From positions 1,673,556 through 1,737,555 of the forward strand of contig NC_069125.1 in assembly GCF_026914265.1 (NCBI RefSeq): a stretch of DNA of 64,000 nucleotides, read 5' to 3'. The position numbers and the translations under genes were made by a program. The DNA comes from Mya arenaria (lineage: Eukaryota; Mollusca; Bivalvia; Myida; Myidae). Each line of letters opens with the position of its first letter. Positions within the stretch are counted from its first letter, which is position 1. Below, piece after piece: positions 57,143-64,000 of this stretch. Under the pieces are notes generated by a model, which was given only the letters and a program-made list of their open reading frames with translations, searched no databases and had not been told where the DNA came from.

Positions 57143-60100
57143 ATGGTCGCTTTAGACAAGCCACCTGTCGATGTCGTGTTTGTTGTTGAAGGCACCGCCA
57201 ATCTTGGTGCTTATATCGACGATCTGAAGACAAACTATATCTTGCCAACATTAGAGTATGTTTTTAGATCCAATAGAAGATGATGTACAGATTGAAACAT
57301 ATTTTACTATTACATGACATTAGCAAAACGAAAGTATATACAGTATTTAGGTGAAAGTCGAGAGTAAACTGTCACACTACATAAATAGGATGCAGCATTT
57401 GTATCATCATTGGCAATGGGCTAATGAGTTTTGTCTGTTGAGCATTTCAATGTTTCCTGTTATAATAAAACCCCATAATTAATATAAAAGCTGTCAGCGA
57501 ACTTTCGTAAATTCTTTGCTTGCCAGTCTGTTTTTACAAAGTAATCAGCTAAACTATTGATATATTGTGGTGTCTTTTAATGAGAATAAGGTTCAGATTA
57601 AAGGATGATTTAGCACATACTTAAAGACCATATGGCCGGAATTTAAAGACCCAGTGCTTTTTCAGTCAAATTTAAGCATCCTCGGCACCCCAGTGTATCA
57701 TAACCTATATGATACCCTGGGCAAGTTGGCTAAGGAAACTTCGTTAATGTTGAATATTTATAAGCATTTTTTACCTATGAAATAGCCGATAACAAAAAGG
57801 AAAGAATCTCCTTTGTGAAGAGCCGTCAATATATTTAACAATATCCTGCCAAAATTGATTTGTAAGTCGTGATCTAATTGGATTATTTTGAACTGAGATT
57901 TTATCCGAAACTTCTCAACCATTTCAGCACCGCATGAGTTGTGTCTTATGCGACTAATCAAGCGGCCGGATTTCCCCTTATTAATTATTCATGAGTACAA
58001 GATTTTACAGCTGATTTGCCCAGGGTATCATATAGATTATGATATGCTGGGGTGCCGAGGATGAATTTAAGAAGTGGCATGCATTTCCACATTGCGAAAA
58101 TGTATTTGTAACATTTCAGTTGTAAGCCCGCAATATCTGTGGCCTAATGTTTTTATTAATTTTTTAGGAAGTTTAATGGCGGACCACCAGATCCTATTGA
58201 CTATGGCCATGATGTAAGTATTAATAGATATTACTAAAATCATTTACAAGCATTTACTCTTAATTTTTGTGTTGGAAATGTTTAAATTCATTATCTTCAG
58301 TAATTATCGATATCAATCAAAGTACATGTAAGATAGAAGTGCAACGATTCCCTCTGATGCATTGAAAAAGCGGTTTTGAACTCGCCGATTCAATACAGAA
58401 ACCCCAAAATTTGATTTGATCCGCATATTAAACATGCATGCCACAAAATGATTTGTTGCATTCTAAACATGTCAACTTTTGTTATGCGGCGTGTGGTTGG
58501 TTAATAGTTAATCTGGCATCCAATCAATAATAGAGTTTCATTCTTACTTAAGCCTAGTAACATAGCGTCTCCCTCATAGAAAGATACTCCTAAAAAACTA
58601 AATTAAGAGTGTTGGCTTTCAGGATTGATACAAAAAACAACATTTAAAATTTGTTTCGATGACTAGTTTTCCAAGGTATGTCAGCTCGATTAATCTCATG
58701 CAGCATTTGAAAAGGAAACACTCCATCGATGTGTTCAAAATTTAAGCCTGTCAAATTTGACATACAATGTGTACAGAAAAACACCACACATTTATAAAAG
58801 AAACTATCTTGTTATACATATTATACTTCACTATTTATTTCATTGTATTTGGGGAATAAATTATAAAGATTAAGAGAAATTTGCATGTGTGTTGTTCCTT
58901 TTTTAAATCATTTAAAAATTATGACAAACAATATTTTTAACGGTTACACACCACCATTATATTATTGAAGCTCAACACTCTGTTGATAAATTTTAAATGA
59001 ATGACAAATCCATGTCGTGTTTTGTTGTTCATTCAAATATTATCAACATCACTCCATGCTTTTTGTTAAAAGTGTGTGATGTTTTTTTGTTATTTAACTT
59101 TGTAAACAGAAATTCCAAAAATGTTTAGAGATTTAATATTTCATCACCTTACTCACAAGCCAGAAAAGCTCAGTTGTAAGAGCAGAGGAGTTAAAGGTGT
59201 AGGTTTCAATAACAATCACAACTGACTGACCACTCTTTCTTGTCAATTATTATTTTTCAAAGAAATAATTAGATCAATTTAGTCAGTCAATTCATGTATT
59301 ATTGAAAACAGTGTGTAAGGTAAAGGTGGGTGCGGCATGTATACGTTCTGTTTAAAAGCGAGGAATTACTCTAAATGAACACTTGGCAGTTGTGCATAAC
59401 GACATATTAACTAAGATTTAAATAGCAATTTTGGACAATCTGAACATACATATCAAAATTTGATCATCAGATCTTACCTAAGTTAGTAAGATTGTGCATT
59501 TTAGTCAGATTTTTATTAATTGTTATCTTAAATAAAAGAAAATGATTGCATTAAAACATGTTCTGTAATTTGTTTATACTGTCACTTAGAAGTTTACAAA
59601 AATATGTATATTAAGGTGAAGCGATATGTAAGCTGGCTATTTTTAAAATATTATTTATTTGTTACAATGACTTGCATTGAAAGCTTTCTTCACAATATAT
59701 CTTACAAAGCATACCTTCTCATGTAAGTTGTGCAATAATAGTAAATACAATCATTTAAAGGGGGGATTTAAAAAGTATTGCTACTCTTTGTGTTGCTAGT
59801 GAAGCATGCCTGAAACATTGGGATTACTTTATCCTGCTGTGTCCACGTCAGTGTAGACAGCATATTTCCGATCAATGACTTTTGAAGCACACGGTGAATT
59901 CTAAAGTAGAGTCTTCAAGCTTGGTTTGCTCTTTAGGTATGATCATTGTATGAGCCCTTTTGATTTTTGGGCCATGGTCAAGGTGACCTTTACTAGAAAA
60001 AATAATGGCATTCTGTCTGATCTTTTCAGATTTGCAGAATTCAAGTTTCAGTATTTTTGCATTATCAAACTATCATCATGGATGTAAATGTTTTGCATCT

Positions 60101-63100
60101 TTCTCATTACAGTACAGCTGTACCCTCTACAACCTGGTCACGTTTTTCTCTGCTGACATTGCACCAGACTCTGCCACCAGATGCTCCGATCTGACAACCA
60201 GCACCCACCAGTTTCTCTCATGGCTCGACAGTGTCAAGTAAAGAATAAAACAATTATTCCCCTAAAGGATTGATGATTTTTTATTCTGCTTTTCAGTAAA
60301 GATGGTTATGGTATTGTCATAGCTTTCAGTTCCTTGGTGATTTTTTATTCTGCTTTTCAGTAAAGATGGTTATGGTATTGTCATAGCTTTCAGTGCCTTG
60401 GTGTCATTTCTCATCATTGTTGACATACAGAAACTTAAACCTTGTTTGAACTGGATGTTTAAAGATTTTGACATTAATACATAATTAAAATGCAAACATG
60501 TTTAGTTTATGTAGAGAAAACCCCATAACTCCGGCTTTAACAATTGTCAAGTTATGTGCCTTGACTAAAATTAAGCAAAAGGAAATGTGTCTACACTAGT
60601 TTAATTGTGAAAGTAGGTTTCCTATAAAATATTGGTTTAGGGGGCTTTTTTAGCAAGTGTATGACAAATATTGCTAGATCTATAATTTTTGTTAATTATT
60701 AAGGCAATGTCACAAATCAAATTTGCTTATTTATAAATTAATGTTTTGGTAGAGGTATATAATCAGGGTTCCCGCTGGCGATCGCCATTGTCGCCATTTG
60801 CGACAAAATCGCAAAAGTGGGGACAACTTTTCAAATTTGGCGAATTTATGGTGACAACAATTTTTTTCTAAAATATTTTCTTTAAATGACGTAAGTGGTG
60901 CCCATGTGGCCTGCATGATAATCGATTCTGTCTCTGTCATAAATCAAGCGCATCTGCTGGTGCGACAACAAAAATTAATCCGATAATTAGGGCAAGCAGT
61001 CACGGCCCAGTCAACACCTCGCTAATTATTGCAGAATTTTATTGCTTTCACGAATAAACAATGACATCCTTTAACTGTTATGTCTCTTATTAGCAAACAA
61101 GGTTAATATTTAGCTCAACAGCTTTGTTGTTGCATAATTATCGTGTTAGTTTTAAAAATGCAAATCAAGGAATTTTATGTTGGCGGAAAGTCACGTGATA
61201 CGCAAATTTCGTAATGACGTTTACGCGCTAAAAATATATTGCTTTCGGTTTTGTCGCAATTTGTAATTGCTATAAATGCAGCATTCTAAGGGTTCAAAAA
61301 GATTAACAGAAATCATTGGGTATGCTTACAATTAATTAGAATCAAACCCCATTTGATAAGGCTTCTAATAAGTTGGCTTGGGTAAAGAGTAGGTAGACGA
61401 ATTTCTATTAGGAAAGTTATGGCACTGGTTTGACAATGTATATTTCTTTGAGTTTCCATTTATTTTGAATTTATCTCATAAATTCTTAATTGTAATCTTT
61501 AATGCTATGACACTGTTGTATGCAGGCATTAGACTGAAATCAACATATTGATGTTTATGTCACATTTTTTGCAATATTTTCATATTTATACTAGTCCACA
61601 TACAGTATTTTGTCAATAGAATAACAATTTGCTAATATTTTGTGCTTCATTTACAACAAAATGCTATATTTTTGCACGACAATGTGCTTATTTAATGCAA
61701 TTTAAGGCTCTTTAAATGCTTAAACCCCATGAGCTTCAAGGGGCTTCGCTCCCTTGGCCCCCACAAGGGCGCTGCCCTTAACCCCCCGCGAAAAAGTGGC
61801 GCCAACTTTTTAGAACCCAGGGGGAACGCTGATAATATCATGTTCATGTAAAATTGAACTGTTTTTATGCCCCCGAAGGTGGGCATATTAAAATCGCACC
61901 GTCCGTCCGTCCGTCCGTCCGTCCGGCTCTGTAACTTTCCCTTGTATGGACAGATTTTAAAATAACTTGCCACATGTGTTCCACATACCAAGACGACGTG
62001 TGGCGTGCAAGACTCGTGTCCCTACCTCAAAGGTCAAGGTCACACTTAGTGTTTATTCACAATGGAGTGCTGCATATAAGGACATAGAGTATAGGTTGTC
62101 GTGTCCAGGCTGTAACTTTCTCTTGTATGGACAGATTTTAAAATAACTTGCCACATGTGTACCACATACCAAGACGACGTGTCGCGTGCAAGACCCGTGT
62201 CCCTACCTCAAAGGTCAAGGTCACACTTAGTGTTTATTCACAATGGAGTGCTGCATATAAGGACATAGAGTATAGGTTGTCGTGTCCGGGCTGTAACTTT
62301 CTCTTGTATGGACAGATTTTAAAATAACTTACCACATGTGTTCCACATACCAAGACGACGTGTCGCGTGCAAGACCCGTGTCCCTACCTCAAAGGTCAAG
62401 GTCACACTTAGTGTTTATTTACAATGGAGTGCTGCATATAAGGACATAGAGTATAGGTTGTCGTGTCCGGGCTGTAACTTTCCCTTGTATGGACAGATTT
62501 TAAAATAACTTGCCACATGTGTTCCACATACCAAGACGACGTGTCGCGTGCAAAACCCGTGTCCCTACCTCAAAGGTCAAGGTCACACTTAGAGTTTATT
62601 TACAATGGAGTGCTGCATATAAGGACATAGAGTATAGGTTGTCGTGTCCGGGCTGTAACTTTCTCTTGTATGGACAGATTTTAAATTAACTTGCCACATG
62701 TGTTCCACATACCAAGACGACGTGTCGTGTGCAAGACCCGTGTCCCTGCCTCAAAGGTCAAGGTCACACATAGTGTTTATTCACAATGGAGTGCTGCATA
62801 TAAGGACATAGAGTATAGGTTGTCGTGTCTGGGCTGTAACTTTCCCTTGTATGGACAGATTTTAAAAAAACTTGACACATGTGTTCCACATACCAAGACG
62901 ACGTGTCGCGTGCAAGACCCTTGTCCCTACCTCAAAGGTCAAGGTCACACTTAGTGTTTATTCACAATGGAGTGCTGCATATAAGGACATAGAGTATAGG
63001 TTGTCGTGTCCGGGCTGTTACTTTCCCTTGTATGGACAGATTTTAAAATCACTTGCTACATGTGTTCCACATACGAAGACAACGTGTCGTGTGCAAGACC

Positions 63101-64000
63101 CATGTCCCTACCTCTAAGGTGAAAGATACACTAAGTGTTTATTCACAAGGGAATTCTGAATATAAGGACATAACAGTGTAGGTTGTCAAGTATGGGTGGT
63201 ATTTTTTTATGTTCAGAGGCAATTCAAAATAACTTGCCATATGTATTTGACACGTAAAGGCAAGATAAACTTTTCATGTACTGACCTTGTTCGTAGGTCA
63301 ATGTCACATTCGGGGGCATTCGTCACATACTGTGACAGCTCTTGTTATTAGTACTTTTGTTTTGCAGATTTATAGGAGGGTGTGGAGAATGTCACAGTCA
63401 CATATCGGAGGGGCTACGCACAGCGCTACATGTGTTTGATGACATTAAAGAAAAGAGAAACAATGAAAGGTAATTTTGGCTCAGAAGTAGAAATTTGCTT
63501 TTTTGTCTTAATGCAAACTTGATTAAATTTCACTATTTCTAAATTTGTAATGTTTTATACATTTCTTCATTTCATGCCATTACGATTAGACCAACCTCCA
63601 TTGATACGGACACTCGTATGCACACAGATCTATACAAAAGTATTTTGTCTTTTTGCAGGAACAAATGTCAGGATTTTTGCTCAAGTGTGGAAAAAGGGGC
63701 CCTACTTTTATACATTTTGATTTTGAAAAAATGGTGCTTGGAAAGCTTGAAAGGGGGATTGATTTAGAGGTATCTTAGAAATTTTGCGTGGGTTTTTGTT
63801 TGCGAAGATATTTCAGGAATACAGGAAATCTACATATAATACAACCCCAGCTACTTGTATTTAAATAATTACACACTGTTTTTCAGGTTATCTCCGGAAC
63901 GTCACTGTATTCTGATCTGCAACTCCCCGCCCTACCCTTTGCCCAGCATGGAGGGATGTAAATACACAGGCTACTACAGCGATCAGCTGGCAAACATGCT
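57143..64000 (+). CDS. MED25: Mediator complex subunit 25, N-terminal vWA domain (continues past right edge)
   Basis: Five exons in view: 57143-57255, 58168-58213, 60113-60237, 63368-63469 and 63887-64000 (open), giving 166 codons in phase. The translation runs [39 protein letters not shown], then [53 protein letters not shown] and [18 protein letters not shown]. This follows the von Willebrand A domain of MED25, which docks the protein on Mediator and lets it link activators to RNA polymerase II in the nucleus. The start is the ATG in AAAATGG, giving [10 protein letters not shown] before the first strand. The C-terminal activator-interacting domain lies outside the window. Introns contain mobile elements (57677-58063, 60764-61831, 61868-63344). 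Confidence 0.93.
57669..58071. mobile_element. hAT-type MITE with perfect 8-bp target duplication in MED25 intron 1
   Basis: Element 57677-58063: CATCCTCGGCACCCC and GGGGTGCCGAGGATG are inverted, and similarity continues for about 47 bp (TATGATACCCTGGGCAA / TTGCCCAGGGTATCATA). AATTTAAG flanks it exactly on both sides (57669-57676 and 58064-58071). No ORF. Confidence 0.9.
58214..60112. other. MED25 intron 2
   Basis: AT-rich. Near 59161-59213 a tRNA-like fragment (AGCTCAGTTGTAAGAGC, then GTAGGTTTCAAT) may be a SINE head remnant. No exon was recognised. Confidence 0.4.
60275..60402 (+). repeat. 64-bp tandem duplication in MED25 intron 3
   Basis: Two almost identical units start with GATTTTTTATTCTGCTTTTC at 60275 and 60339. 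Each includes a splice-acceptor-like TTCTGCTTTTCAG. The near-identity points to a recent event. Confidence 0.85.
60764..61831. mobile_element. Decayed hAT-like element in MED25 intron 3
   Basis: CAGGGTTCCCGCTGGCG at 60764 and CCCAGGGGGAACGCTG ending 61831 are imperfect inverted repeats. A GC-rich subterminal block (CTTCGCTCCCTTGGCCCCCA) lies near 61745. A clean target duplication is not seen. No intact transposase frame. Confidence 0.6.
61868..63344. mobile_element. Pearl-like tandem-core element with 181-bp units
   Basis: The left end is TATGCCCCCGAAGGTGGGCA, then (CCGT)n. About six and a half units of exactly about 181 bp follow (TGTAACTTTC at 61930, 62111, 62292 and on), each with ACCAAGACGACGTGT and CCTCAAAGGTCAAGGTCACA. 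The last unit is diverged. The right end is TCGGGGGCATTCGTCACATA with hairpin GTCACATACTGTGAC and CTCTTGTT, as at 23546. Open frames inside are by-products of the repeat. Confidence 0.85.

Noticed and set aside
61692..61991. 99-aa minus-strand open frame
   Set aside because: Spans the end of one mobile element and the microsatellite of the next; no conserved domain.
62691..63117. Cys-rich repeated open frames
   Set aside because: They come from the 181-bp tandem core and shift frame between units.

Overview
The window is animal nuclear DNA, most probably from a bivalve mollusc. Genes are split by introns, composition is AT-rich, and much of the space is filled by repeat families typical of bivalves: tandem-core elements with an (ACGG)n microsatellite like the 'pearl' group, tRNA-derived SINEs and many short terminal-inverted-repeat (TIR) elements. 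I rebuilt gene models by hand by matching splice donors, acceptors and codon phase; every join given keeps the reading frame.

Layout. (1) 1-760, minus: a zinc-finger exon of a gene running off the left edge, a tandem paralogue of the next gene with a large in-frame internal deletion. (2) 3371-12860, minus, 7 exons, about 1690 aa: eleven C2H2 fingers, ten of the dsRNA-binding JAZ/zf-met spacing, fused to a RIG-I-like/Dicer-like DExH helicase, with no CARD, RIG-I C-terminal domain, PAZ or RNase III. (3) 13194-28916, plus, 8 exons, 265 aa: a leucine-rich-repeat protein resembling LRRC72. Genes 2 and 3 diverge from a 333-bp promoter region containing a strong IRF/ISRE-type site. (4) 40952-52678, minus, 6 exons, about 631 aa: a transmembrane protein with one Ig domain, two LDL-receptor class A domains, one membrane helix and a long PPxY-bearing cytoplasmic tail. 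(5) 57143-64000, plus, 5 exons, open at the right edge: Mediator subunit MED25, von Willebrand A domain.

Between and inside these genes lie mobile elements and repeats: a donor-site minisatellite at 16321-17480, three tandem-core elements, a Helitron-like array at 33463-36194, a 2.3-kb element with TIRs of about 330 bp, several MITEs (some with clear target-site duplications), SINEs, a TRIM-like LTR pair and long perfect or near-perfect palindromes.

The most interesting locus is gene 2 with its paralogue. It joins an array of predicted dsRNA-binding fingers to an innate-sensor-type helicase motor, sits behind an interferon-regulatory-factor-type site, has been duplicated and reshaped in tandem, and carries a perfect 41-bp-arm palindrome in an intron. 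This suggests an antiviral RNA-sensing or RNA-handling system, but that role is inference; no expression or database search was available.
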